Origin: an uncultured Christensenellaceae bacterium
GTDB taxonomy: Bacteria; Bacillota; Clostridia; Christensenellales; Borkfalkiaceae
Assembly (NCBI GenBank): GCA_910587825.1
Contig: CAJUNJ010000001.1
Span: 1-64,000, forward strand
Direction of reading: 5' to 3'
DNA: 64,000 nucleotides
Part shown: positions 27,314-36,240 of the stretch, in pieces
Position numbering within the stretch: the first letter of the stretch is position 1
Layout: each line of letters starts with the position of its first letter
Translations under genes and position numbers: made by a program
The notes under the pieces: generated by a model
The model's input: the letters and a program-made list of their open reading frames with translations, nothing else
The model's database searches: none
Told to the model about the DNA's origin: nothing

Positions 27314-29326
27314 TTATTTTACGGGAGTTAAGCGAACTACAAATCCGCCGTTTTTAATCATATCGAAGAATTCGATATCATCCTTGGTGATTTTAGCCGT
27401 TCTTCTCTCCACTTTTTTATAGTCCGTCTCGTGGTTGGTGAAAATCTCCGCATTGTAGGTTACACCCTCCTCCAAGAACGAGAATGAAACCTTTGCCGAA
27501 TTAGGCACTATGGAGTTAGCGCCGGCAACTAACCACTCGTCGCCCGAACGCACCGCCCCCACGTAATATCTGTCAGGTTCACCGCCCAAAAACAAAGTTT
27601 CGTCGCACAAGGAGGGAACGTGTTTATAGAATTCTTTTATAAGAGTATCCTCGTAAACGTATTCGAAATCCGCCATAGAAGGCGTACCGCTCTCAAAAAG
27701 CACGGCAAGCGCCATTTGATGTGCCATAGTCAAACCGGTTGATAACGGGTGTACTACGGGCGTAAAGTCACTCGGTCCTACAACCCTTCGGATAAAAAGT
27801 TCGTTCACGGTATCGGCTGCGCTGACGCTTAACTCATTGCCTTTTATCGCCTCACGGTTGATAACGTTGGGATATATTCTGCGTTCGCCCGTCGGCTTAT
27901 TCGCGCCGTGACAGTTGACTAACATTTCACGTTTTGCGCATTCCTGATAGATTTTTTCATACCAGTCGATAGTTCCTGTATCCTCGCCGTAAAACTTGGG
28001 ATAATCCGTTGACTGTCCGTCAAAGAAGTCGATTTTTATGCCGCTTACACCCCAGCTCTTCCAAAGGTCAAGTCTTTGCCCTAATGATACCACGTTGCCC
28101 AAAGCAAAATCATTGAACGAGTGACACCAAACCAAAATTTTAACGCCCTTGTCGTTTGCCTCTTTTACGAACTGCTTAAACTGATTAACTTGCAGACCGT
28201 CGTTCCAGCCGCCGTCCACCAATACGTATTTCCACCCCATTTCCTGAGCGAGATTGACGTAGCGCCTGTGCATTGCGTAATCGCCCTGCCCGGAGATATT
28301 GAGATATATAAGCCAGTTCCAGGCGGCGACGCCGGGTTCTACCCACTCGTAATCGTAGGTCTTTTTCTCCTCCGCAGAGAGAGTATCGTAGTCGTCGGGA
28401 CGCCAGGGTTGAACGTCGTCAAACACCTTTTCAACGAGCTCGCTCTCCTGAACGGTTTTAAGGTCGCCGACTATGCCGACGCGCCAGGGCGATTCGAAGG
28501 GGTAACCTATTTTATTGTCGTCCGTCATATAGCCTGCGGGCGTGGGAACGGTCTGTAATATGCCCGTACCCTCTTTATCTTCGTGTTCCTTTAAGAAAGT
28601 ACCGTAAAAGCCGCTGCCGATGAGGTCCGACTCAGTAATAAGCGAATATACCTGCGTGCCTTTCACCTTGTAAAGCATAGGCATTGAAAGATAAGTGTCT
28701 GTCAACTCGTTAGGGCGCAAGTTCTGGAATTCATTTTCATAGGCGAAAAAATTGCCGTTGCTGTTTATTGCGGCATACGGTTGTGCCCAGATAGTGCTCC
28801 CCTCGGGAATGGCAAACTCTGTTTTTTCCTCGTTCCAAATCATAGTGCCCGAAGTTCCGTCGCACTTTCTTACGTTATAGCGAAAAGCGTATCCGTCGTC
28901 GTAAGAGCGCACTATCAAATCGTATTCGAAAGTCCAACCCTTCAAGGTTATAGTCGTCTGGTTACAGTTATAGTCAACTTTACTGTGTTTGCCCGAAACA
29001 TTGTTGTAGGACCCTTTAACGTTTTCCGTCTTTACGTTTTCCACGGAAAGAAGGCGTAAATCGTCCTCGGCTATATCTATACCGAGCGCGGATTTCTCTA
29101 TAACGGTTACGTTGTTGCGCTTAACAGTATAACTTAAATCGCCCGCATAGTCCATAACCACTTCGGTTTTTATTTTGCCGTCCGGGGAAGAAGTTACCCA
29201 ATTTGCCGTATTTTCAAATGTTGAAGTATCAACTTCACCCGCGCAACCGCCCAACAGAGCAATACCGCCCGCAAGACTTCCGACAAACATTGTACCTAAT
29301 AAAATGTTTAAAATTTTTCTTTTCAT
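27314..29326 (-). CDS. GH97 lipoprotein alpha-glycosidase
   Basis: A 670-residue family 97 enzyme exported as a lipoprotein (lipobox LLGGC, Cys28). The N-terminal beta-sandwich starts with a SPDGKI motif, followed by a barrel with GVAAWNW, YVLVDGGW, GIKIDFFDG and a late INREAIKGNE block, then a C-terminal beta domain. In GH97, retaining alpha-galactosidases use an aspartate at the IKIDFF position, whereas inverting alpha-glucosidases (SusB) use glutamates, so the retaining type is more likely here. GH97 is best known from Bacteroidota. Being outside the membrane, it could trim alpha-linked sugars before uptake. GAGG precedes ATG 29326. Confidence 0.88.
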   Translation of the reverse strand: MKRKILNILLGTMFVGSLAGGIALLGGCAGEVDTSTFENTANWVTSSPDGKIKTEVVMDYAGDLSYTVKRNNVTVIEKSALGIDIAEDDLRLLSVENVKTENVKGSYNNVSGKHSKVDYNCNQTTITLKGWTFEYDLIVRSYDDGYAFRYNVRKCDGTSGTMIWNEEKTEFAIPEGSTIWAQPYAAINSNGNFFAYENEFQNLRPNELTDTYLSMPMLYKVKGTQVYSLITESDLIGSGFYGTFLKEHEDKEGTGILQTVPTPAGYMTDDNKIGYPFESPWRVGIVGDLKTVQESELVEKVFDDVQPWRPDDYDTLSAEEKKTYDYEWVEPGVAAWNWLIYLNISGQGDYAMHRRYVNLAQEMGWKYVLVDGGWNDGLQVNQFKQFVKEANDKGVKILVWCHSFNDFALGNVVSLGQRLDLWKSWGVSGIKIDFFDGQSTDYPKFYGEDTGTIDWYEKIYQECAKREMLVNCHGANKPTGERRIYPNVINREAIKGNELSVSAADTVNELFIRRVVGPSDFTPVVHPLSTGLTMAHQMALAVLFESGTPSMADFEYVYEDTLIKEFYKHVPSLCDETLFLGGEPDRYYVGAVRSGDEWLVAGANSIVPNSAKVSFSFLEEGVTYNAEIFTNHETDYKKVERRTAKITKDDIEFFDMIKNGGFVVRLTPVK

Positions 29327-29338
29327 TTTATACCTCTA

Positions 29339-31108
29339 TTATTGCAGCTCCGCGCCTACCGCGGCGGTAAAATCGGTTAAAATCTTTTCGAAGTCGGGAT
29401 TTGTCTCGTCGAACAAAGGAATGAAATACGTCTCCGAAGCAATTTTGTTGTAAATCTGTTTCCCGTTCTTGTATCCGTCGTACGTATAGAAATTTTCGGG
29501 TTTACCAATAGTCAAAATCAAGTCCTTGTAAAAGTCGTCCATCTTTTCCGCGTCGTAAGCCGACTTTCTTACGGGAGCCCAGCCTTTTTCCGTGAACATG
29601 TAGGAGTGCTTGCTGCAATAGTCCGCAAACACCGCCGCAGCCGCAAGCTGCGTATCCGAACAGTTTTGCGCCTTGTAGAAAGCGAGTCCGAACGTATTTA
29701 CGGGTATTCTGGCTGCCTCGGGAGTATCGGCGTCGGTGAAGAGCCCCGAAAGGGGAACCGCTCCGATAACGGAAGAATTGTTTATTACGTTTCTGCTTAC
29801 GCCGTCGGAGTCCTTTATCCAGGTAACCAATCCAAAGAGCGACGTACCCGCAATCACCCGATTGACAGGCTCGGCCGTGTTGCCCGAGTTGCCGCAATGC
29901 AGTGAACTGTTGTGCGAGAAGAGACTGTATGTGTTTTTAAGCGCGGTGAGTGCGTTATCCCTATTGTTCGCCCAATTATTCAAATAGAAACCGTCTGAAT
30001 AGGAATAGTACTCTGCGCTGTTCTGCACGAAAGCGGTGTGCGCAGGACCCTCTTTAAACGACCATTCGAGGTTTGTATGCATAGAAGTGAATTCGGTTGA
30101 ATTTTCGCCCTCGTAAGCCTTTTTGAGCAATGCTGAAAGCTCGGTATAGTTCGTGGGCAACACGCCGCCGTTATATTTTTGCAAAAGCTGTTTGTTGTAT
30201 ACGAGATAGGGCACGTTTGCAAACATAGGCACGGAAGTCATTGCGCGATTATAGATACTGTCTTTTAATGCGCCCTCGTACCAATCGCCGTAGTCGAGTT
30301 CTATACCCGCCATAGCGTAAATATCGTTTACCGAATAATAAGTACTTTCGTTAACGCTCTTCTCGGGTGTGTTCTGTGAACGCAACGAGAAGGTACCCTG
30401 GTCGCTGAGCGCTTCCGTGGCGTTTACACTTATTTTACCCTCGTATTCCTTATTGAACTGTTCGGCTATTTTCTGATAAATTTCGGTATCCATTCCGTTG
30501 CCCGAAAGCCATACGTTTACCTGAACGTTTTCATAAATAGGGTTACCCTCCGTATCGCGCCGAATAGTATCAGAGTGCTCGTATCCTGCATACAGAGTGA
30601 TATCGCCGTTGGGCTTGTCGGTTGCAAAATCCCACTTCTGGGTAGCCGCTGCGTCCTTGTACCAACCCGTCTGCTTCATACCTTTTCGGGAAGCGTCGGC
30701 AGGGATGTACTTTTCCTCAATGATTTCGTCCCTTTCCACACTCGCAGTAACGCCAAGACGGCAACCGGGATAGTTATAATCAAACATAACCAAAGCCCTA
30801 CCCTCGTACACCTTCCACGCGGCATATAGATTAGTATCCTTTTTTATACGCTGCGAAAAGTCATATTTATTTTTGCAATTCGCGTCCGAATACCAGCCCT
30901 CGAGCTTGAACCCCTCACGCGGGGCTTTCCAATCGAGCGCGGAAGTGCCGGTGTAAACCTGTACCGTTCTATCCTCCGCACCATCGTAATTCAGATGATA
31001 AACAACGTTTACCCTTTCACCCGAGTTTGAGCACGCAGCGAAAGGTATGGCGCAAAACGCCATCATAATGCAGAGTATCAGGGAAATAATCTTAATTTTT
31101 TTGCTCAT
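29339..31108 (-). CDS. Binding lipoprotein with two InlB-type repeats
   Basis: A 589-residue lipoprotein (lipobox PFAAC, Cys26). Residues about 32-105 and 106-180 are two InlB/Listeria-Bacteroides-type repeats (each with G-W-Y-x-D/K-A and a closing TLYA block: EGWYSDANC, TGWYKDAAA). The remainder is a family 1 extracellular solute-binding protein starting at VQVNVWLSGNGM, with ATEALSDQG, PYLVYNKQLL and RIPVNTFGLAFYKAQNC. Repeat plus binding-protein fusion on one chain is unusual; the repeats may hold the receptor away from the cell or bind polymer. It probably feeds the same permeases as the 25849-27291 protein or widens their range. Confidence 0.85.
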   Translation of the reverse strand: MSKKIKIISLILCIMMAFCAIPFAACSNSGERVNVVYHLNYDGAEDRTVQVYTGTSALDWKAPREGFKLEGWYSDANCKNKYDFSQRIKKDTNLYAAWKVYEGRALVMFDYNYPGCRLGVTASVERDEIIEEKYIPADASRKGMKQTGWYKDAAATQKWDFATDKPNGDITLYAGYEHSDTIRRDTEGNPIYENVQVNVWLSGNGMDTEIYQKIAEQFNKEYEGKISVNATEALSDQGTFSLRSQNTPEKSVNESTYYSVNDIYAMAGIELDYGDWYEGALKDSIYNRAMTSVPMFANVPYLVYNKQLLQKYNGGVLPTNYTELSALLKKAYEGENSTEFTSMHTNLEWSFKEGPAHTAFVQNSAEYYSYSDGFYLNNWANNRDNALTALKNTYSLFSHNSSLHCGNSGNTAEPVNRVIAGTSLFGLVTWIKDSDGVSRNVINNSSVIGAVPLSGLFTDADTPEAARIPVNTFGLAFYKAQNCSDTQLAAAAVFADYCSKHSYMFTEKGWAPVRKSAYDAEKMDDFYKDLILTIGKPENFYTYDGYKNGKQIYNKIASETYFIPLFDETNPDFEKILTDFTAAVGAELQ

Positions 31109-31139
31109 ATAATTCTCCTAATTGCTTATTAACGTCTAA

Positions 31140-31165
31140 CAGCTCTCCCCCCGCAGGGAAAGCTG
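31140..31165 (-). terminator. Intercistronic hairpin
   Basis: An imperfect stem (CAGCT plus TCCC pairing GGGA plus AGCTG) in the 77-base gap after the large repeat lipoprotein. There is no T-run, so it is more likely a partial terminator or an mRNA-stability element that lowers expression of downstream genes relative to the abundant surface protein. Confidence 0.35.
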
Positions 31166-31185
31166 CAAGACCCTAATTTATTTTG

Positions 31186-34100
31186 TTATGCCTCAGGCGT
31201 TGCGGGCGTCTCGGTTATCTCCTCACCCGTTGCTTCGCCGAGAGTCGTACCGTAATTCAATACACAGTCGATTTTAAAGCCGCCGGGACAGTTATGGAAA
31301 CCGTAATCATCGCCGATTGCGCCCACGCCGAACGCGGTGAGTGATTGCCCCGCCTCGAACATATCTTCGAACGTGCAAACTTTGACGTAACCGTCTGACT
31401 TTGCAAGCAGAACGTCAACGTTGCCGGTCGCGGAATCGTATTTCATAACCAGATAAATTCCGTCCGCCATAAACGCTTCGCCGTAAGCGTTCATATCCCA
31501 ACCGTGATTATCATAACTGAAACTTTCTATAGGTTGCCATAAATTAGCTTTTAAAACTTCTGCGCCTTTATTGTTATGATCGGTATCACTGTGAATTCCA
31601 AAGTGTGCGTTTTCCCAATTTCGCCAATGTAACTCTACCCAATGTTTAGAGCCGCCGACAGTCATCCATACGCCAAGGTGGATTTCTTCGAACTGTTCGT
31701 TAGTCCAACCGCCTTTCTCATTGTCCGTAGAAAGCTTTAAGGATACGTATGCGTCACCGCTGACGCCCTCCGCAAGATCTACGTTTACCGTGGGCGTATT
31801 ATCTTTAATCTGTTGATATACGAACGCACCGGTATCTAAATTCATATCCGCCGTGCCGGTATTAAATCCCGACAGGTCTAATTGTGTCATACCGTCTGTA
31901 AGTGTTACGGTACATTTAATGGTTGCGCCTAACAGCTCGCAGGTTGCCGTCCACTCGCCGAGTTTGACGTTCGTTAAGGTTACTTTGCCGTTTGCAACGG
32001 TGAGTTCGAGGTCGCTCTGTCCGTCCTTTTTGAGAGTGACCGTCTTTCCGTTGAACTTTTCGTCTACGGCAACTTCGCCCGTAAATTTGTCGTTTGCAAA
32101 AACTACGTTTACGGTATACTCCGTTTTGGTAACAGTGAACTCGATTGTGTCCGTCGTTTCCAAAACAACGGGTGCTCCGCTGTCAACAGTGACTGTTGCA
32201 ATCATATTTTCGGGAACTGTTACGGTAATTGTTGCCGTTTCGCCGTATTTGTAAGCTGTTTTATCTGCTACGACGTCCGCGCCATTGATATCCGCTTTAT
32301 TGCCCGTTATATTTACGGTAGATTTCCACTCGGAAACCCCGTCGCCGACTGCCGCATTCATTGTCGCGCCATAGCCGAGCGTGAAGGTGAATTCTCTGTC
32401 CGCCGTACCGGGATACACGCCTCCTGACCATCCGTTATCTGCGTCCCCTTTAACTACCCCGAACGCTTGAAGTTTTCCGTTCTTTTCGAACAATTCCGTT
32501 TCGGTGAAAACGAGCATATATGTCTCGCCATCGGAGAGATATAATTTGGCGTCGCCCGTTGCCGCTTCGTATTGAAGAACAAAATATAAGCCGCCGTCAA
32601 TTATCGCCCCGCCGTAAGTTCCGAATTCCCAACCGTTTCCGAACCCGCTGAATTTAGGCTTGAAAAGGTGAGTCATCAACTCGTCGTGTCCGCGATACCT
32701 GTTATATGAATCTATGTCGCCTGTTAATGCGTCACTTGAAAAACCGATTTGGTCGTGCTGCCAGTTACGCCAGTTGAAGTTTATAGAATGCTCGACTCCG
32801 TTTACGGTCATTGCTATGCCGAAATTCATTTCGTCGTAGTTGTTTGCCCAAGAAAGGAAATCTAAGGCGGTTGCGATCTTAACCGCTACGTATTGGTCGC
32901 CCGAGCCATCTTCGGCAAGATTTACATTTACGGTTTTATGGGACAGTCTGTACCACTTGAACGAACCGGTAGCTAAATTCATATCCGCCGTGCCGGTGGT
33001 AAATCCCGACAGGTCTAATTCCGTCATACCGTCTGCAAGGACTACCTTAGCTTTAAGGGTTGTACCCAACAGATCGCAGGTTGCAGTCCACTCGCCGAGC
33101 TTGACGTTCGTAAAGGTTACTTTGCCGTTTGCAACGGTAAGCTCAACAGGAGTTTCACCATCTTTGGTTAACGTCAGTTTCTTACCGTTGAACTTTTCGT
33201 CTACGGCAACTTCGCCCGTAAATTTGTCGTTTGCAAAAACTACGTTTACGGTATACTCCGTTTTGGTAACAGTGAACTCGATTGTGTCCGTCGTTTCCAA
33301 AACAACGGGTGCTCCGCTGTCAACAGTGACTGTTGCAATCATATTTTCGGGAACTGTTACGGTAATTGTTGCCGTTTCGCCGTATTTGTAAGCCGTTTTG
33401 TCCGTTACGACGTCCGCGCCTACTACTTCCCCCTTATTACCCGTTATATTTACGGTAGACTTCCACTCGGAAATCTCGCCACCAACCGCCGCGTTTATTG
33501 TCGTGCCGTAGCCGAGCGTGAAGGTGAATTCTCTGTCTATGCCACTGTTATGCGAGCCACCGGCCCATTTGGTGTCTTCTTCTCCTTTAGTTACTCCGAA
33601 ACCTTGGAATTTGCCGTTCTTTTCAAACATCCCTTCCTCGGTATATACAAGTATGTAACCTTCGCCGTCGGAGAGATAGACGTTTACGTTACCCGTCGAA
33701 GCTTCGTATTGATAAATGAAATATACTCCGTCTTCTATGATTGCTCCGCCGTATGTTCCGAAGCCCCAACCTTTTTCTTTATCGTCCCAGCCTTGGAATT
33801 TCGGATTAAAGAGGTGAGTTCTCACCGCGTCGAGTCCGCGATAATTTACCTCGCCCATATCCTTATCCTGATTTTCAGTCTGCCAGTTTTTTATGTCGCT
33901 TGTAAAACCGATGTTGGTGCGCTCCCAGTTGCGCCAGTTGAAGTTTATAACGTGCTCCGCTCCGTTTACGGTCATTGAAACACCAAAGCGCATTTCGTCC
34001 TGTTTTTTCGTCCAATCAAGGAAATCCGAGCCTGTCGCAATCTTCAACGCTACGTACTGGTCGCCCGAAGCTTCTTCGGCAAGATTCATTTTTGCGGTTT

Positions 34101-34764
34101 CATGCGACTGTCTGTGCCACGTGAACGAGCCGGTATTCATATTTATTTTCGCCGTGCCCGAGGTAAGTCCCGAAAGGTCTAATTCGCTAATCGATTCATC
34201 GACTGTTACTGTAGTTTTAACAGTCGTTCCAAAAAGATTGCAAGTTGCCGTCCACTCGCCGAGTTTGACGTTCGTTAAGGTTACTTTGCCGTCGGTTACG
34301 GTGAGTTCGACGTCAGTCTGTCCGTCCTTTTTGAGTGTGAGCGTCTTTCCGTTAAACTTTTCGTTCACGGTAACCTCGCCCGAAAAGTTATCCTTTCTAC
34401 CGCATTCGCACTCGCCGTTTACGAAATTGTGCGGAGCGCGGGAACCCACTTGCTCTTGATTGTCCTCGGGGCATACCTTCCAATGCTCGGTATCGCTCGT
34501 TTTCCACTTGGTGTATGCGTGGGTGTGGGGCTCTGCGTAACCACAGTCTATGCATGCGCCATCCGTTCCGAATTCGTGGTCCGCAACAGAGTTTTCGTCC
34601 TTTGCGTTGTCGTCGGGGCAAACGAGCCAATGCTGCGTATCGCTGCTTGCCCACTTGGTGTAGGTGTGTTCATGCTTTTCGCCACAGCCGGTCAATGCGC
34701 TCGCAGCAAGCGTGCACAGTACAGTCGGTACGGCTAAAACAAGCAAAAGCTTTTTCTTTTTCAT
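31186..34764 (-). CDS. Large three-module surface lipoprotein
   Basis: About 1192 residues from ATG 34764, chosen because of the perfect AAGGAGG before it; the signal peptide ends in ALTGC (Cys27). Residues about 30-130 hold two HxY-x-KW...HWxxCP repeats with paired cysteines, common in Clostridia surface proteins. Then come three modules of roughly 370-380 residues. Each has a beta domain (GEVxVxEKFNGKxLTLxKDG...LGEWTATC), a sandwich-like domain with NFNWRNW and YGGAI, and, in the first two, a spacer domain with KYGETATITVTVPEN. The modules resemble carbohydrate-binding domains, but I recognise no named family. As first gene of the operon it probably binds the target glycan at the cell surface. 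Confidence 0.75.
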   Translation of the reverse strand: MKKKKLLLVLAVPTVLCTLAASALTGCGEKHEHTYTKWASSDTQHWLVCPDDNAKDENSVADHEFGTDGACIDCGYAEPHTHAYTKWKTSDTEHWKVCPEDNQEQVGSRAPHNFVNGECECGRKDNFSGEVTVNEKFNGKTLTLKKDGQTDVELTVTDGKVTLTNVKLGEWTATCNLFGTTVKTTVTVDESISELDLSGLTSGTAKINMNTGSFTWHRQSHETAKMNLAEEASGDQYVALKIATGSDFLDWTKKQDEMRFGVSMTVNGAEHVINFNWRNWERTNIGFTSDIKNWQTENQDKDMGEVNYRGLDAVRTHLFNPKFQGWDDKEKGWGFGTYGGAIIEDGVYFIYQYEASTGNVNVYLSDGEGYILVYTEEGMFEKNGKFQGFGVTKGEEDTKWAGGSHNSGIDREFTFTLGYGTTINAAVGGEISEWKSTVNITGNKGEVVGADVVTDKTAYKYGETATITVTVPENMIATVTVDSGAPVVLETTDTIEFTVTKTEYTVNVVFANDKFTGEVAVDEKFNGKKLTLTKDGETPVELTVANGKVTFTNVKLGEWTATCDLLGTTLKAKVVLADGMTELDLSGFTTGTADMNLATGSFKWYRLSHKTVNVNLAEDGSGDQYVAVKIATALDFLSWANNYDEMNFGIAMTVNGVEHSINFNWRNWQHDQIGFSSDALTGDIDSYNRYRGHDELMTHLFKPKFSGFGNGWEFGTYGGAIIDGGLYFVLQYEAATGDAKLYLSDGETYMLVFTETELFEKNGKLQAFGVVKGDADNGWSGGVYPGTADREFTFTLGYGATMNAAVGDGVSEWKSTVNITGNKADINGADVVADKTAYKYGETATITVTVPENMIATVTVDSGAPVVLETTDTIEFTVTKTEYTVNVVFANDKFTGEVAVDEKFNGKTVTLKKDGQSDLELTVANGKVTLTNVKLGEWTATCELLGATIKCTVTLTDGMTQLDLSGFNTGTADMNLDTGAFVYQQIKDNTPTVNVDLAEGVSGDAYVSLKLSTDNEKGGWTNEQFEEIHLGVWMTVGGSKHWVELHWRNWENAHFGIHSDTDHNNKGAEVLKANLWQPIESFSYDNHGWDMNAYGEAFMADGIYLVMKYDSATGNVDVLLAKSDGYVKVCTFEDMFEAGQSLTAFGVGAIGDDYGFHNCPGGFKIDCVLNYGTTLGEATGEEITETPATPEA
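32048..32256 (-). repeat. 209-bp exact direct repeat, copy 1
   Basis: Identical base for base to 33185-33393, offset 1137 bases (379 codons), inside the large lipoprotein gene. It encodes the inter-module spacer and the start of the following module. Confidence 0.9.
33185..33393 (-). repeat. 209-bp exact direct repeat, copy 2
   Basis: Second copy of the repeat at 32048-32256. Perfect identity, including synonymous sites, points to recent duplication or gene conversion between modules. Confidence 0.9.
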
Positions 34765-34831
34765 AACTACCTCCTTATCTTCCGATAAAAAATATTTTGT
34801 TCGGCGCGAACACCTTTCGATTCGCAATTTC

Positions 34832-34860
34832 ATTATACTACACACATAAGGGAATTTCAA
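34832..34860 (-). promoter_or_regulatory. Main promoter of the glycan operon
   Basis: TTGAAA (34855-34860), 17-bp spacer and TATAAT (34832-34837) on the minus strand. The start would be about 34825, leaving a 60-base leader before AAGGAGG and ATG 34764. Confidence 0.75.
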
Positions 34861-34876
34861 ACATTAAGATTAATGT
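34861..34876. promoter_or_regulatory. Palindrome ACATTAA-GA-TTAATGT touching the -35
   Basis: A 7-2-7 inverted repeat directly upstream of the -35 hexamer. The same half-sites occur in the centre of the 40-bp palindrome at 36241-36280, upstream of the neighbouring promoter. Its position fits an activator site; the binding protein is unknown. Confidence 0.55.
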
Positions 34877-34884
34877 AACACCTG

Positions 34885-36156
34885 CTAAACAATCCCGTCT
34901 ATACTGTCAACCCCGTCAGTAGAGGACCGTTTTGACGCCGCAAAATCTATCGCGAACGATACGCATGCTCTTACCATTAATATAATGCCGAAGATAAGCG
35001 GCATAAATTTTGCCACGATACGCGCCGAAAAAAAGAAGCCGCAAACAAACGTTAAAACCGCTGTAAAAATTGCAGAAAATAACACAAAACAATTAGACTT
35101 TTTGTAATAATTTGTATAACTTTGGTTATTTCTTCCTTTCACTGCCTTGCCTATAAGCCATAAAAGCAGCGCCAGCGCTATCGGGATAATCAATATAAAA
35201 GGTATCTGCATAATTACCGTATAAAAGTACGAACCTACCGCCGCGCCTGCCGAGTCGTAGAATATTTGCTTTATAAATGCGTTTATATCGGTTACTTCGC
35301 CGTCGGGCTGCCCGTCGTAATATCCGCCGAACACCACAGGAACTCCCCTGTCCGAAGTAAACGAACCCGTGCATAATTCATCGAATACGTACAAATAATC
35401 GGATTTGCCGCCTATTATATAGTTTATATAATAATAATCACATAATACAGGCGCTTTTGCACCTTTCAACAGCGAGCCCGCACCAACGTAATAATATTTT
35501 ATAAATAAATAATAGAGCTGCTCTGCGTACTCTTCATCGTTCATATTTTGTTTGTCGCCATTTAACTTTTTGTAGTCTTCGGCAGCAGCTTTATTAAACA
35601 TTTCGCCCCCTTCTACGCTTACCTGTTCCAGAAACCCGATATGCCGCGCAGTGTCTTCATCGGTTAATATAAGTTCTTCGTCAAGATAGCGTATTTTAAG
35701 CAAATATTGCTTTTTATCCTCTTCATCCAGCGCAAGATACGTTTCATAATCGATTTCTTCTTCGCCTTTTATCGCATATTGAGTAAATCGTATAAGCATG
35801 TCCGAAGGGCGCGTGTCCACAATCAGATTATAACCGTCAGAGCAATATTTTTCTTTATCCGCTTCGCTTGTATAGGTATTTATCTTAACAGGGTAAACGG
35901 CTTTTTCGTCATTAATTTTGACGTAAGCTTCACCGTTCTCAAATGCGTTTTCCGCAAACTGACGATACTTTGCCGTATTTTCATAATGGGTTGAAAACGG
36001 AACAATATCCGCCGCGTAAAAGCCGACAAAAAATAATAAAAACGTAAAAGCGGCAGAAAGAATAATTGACAATGCCCCCGTTTTATTCGATTTTTTTGCT
36101 TGCTTTTCCGAAAAAAAACCGAGAAAATAAAATTTTAACCATTCTACTACGCCCAT
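34885..36156 (-). CDS. Membrane protein with large outer loop, unknown
   Basis: A 423-residue protein. One membrane helix lies near residues 28-50, followed by a roughly 230-residue extracytoplasmic region (charged, Tyr-rich, with EDEEYAEQLYYLFIKYYY-like helical parts). Then come about four helices (around 290-330 and 350-405) and a short tail. The layout loosely resembles DUF1189-type proteins, but I cannot assign it. It has its own promoter (36203-36231) preceded by the palindrome shared with the glycan operon, so it is probably co-regulated and could be a sensor or maturation factor for that locus. AAAGGAG precedes ATG 36156. Confidence 0.65.
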   Translation of the reverse strand: MGVVEWLKFYFLGFFSEKQAKKSNKTGALSIILSAAFTFLLFFVGFYAADIVPFSTHYENTAKYRQFAENAFENGEAYVKINDEKAVYPVKINTYTSEADKEKYCSDGYNLIVDTRPSDMLIRFTQYAIKGEEEIDYETYLALDEEDKKQYLLKIRYLDEELILTDEDTARHIGFLEQVSVEGGEMFNKAAAEDYKKLNGDKQNMNDEEYAEQLYYLFIKYYYVGAGSLLKGAKAPVLCDYYYINYIIGGKSDYLYVFDELCTGSFTSDRGVPVVFGGYYDGQPDGEVTDINAFIKQIFYDSAGAAVGSYFYTVIMQIPFILIIPIALALLLWLIGKAVKGRNNQSYTNYYKKSNCFVLFSAIFTAVLTFVCGFFFSARIVAKFMPLIFGIILMVRACVSFAIDFAASKRSSTDGVDSIDGIV

Positions 36157-36202
36157 TTATAACTCCTTTAAAAAAATTTTATAAGCCGTATAACCCAATT
36201 GA

Positions 36203-36231
36203 ATTATAACACTTAACAGTCAAAAAAACAA
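36203..36231 (-). promoter_or_regulatory. Promoter of the 34885-36156 gene
   Basis: TTGTTT (36226-36231), 17-bp spacer and TATAAT (36203-36208) on the minus strand, about 47 bases before the ATG. Confidence 0.6.
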
Positions 36232-36240
36232 TAGCCACTA

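Noticed and set aside
31853..34459. Long plus-strand open frames opposite the repeat lipoprotein
   Set aside because: They mirror the minus-strand modules and repeat with them; no ribosome sites, and Val/Ser-rich composition typical of antisense shadows.
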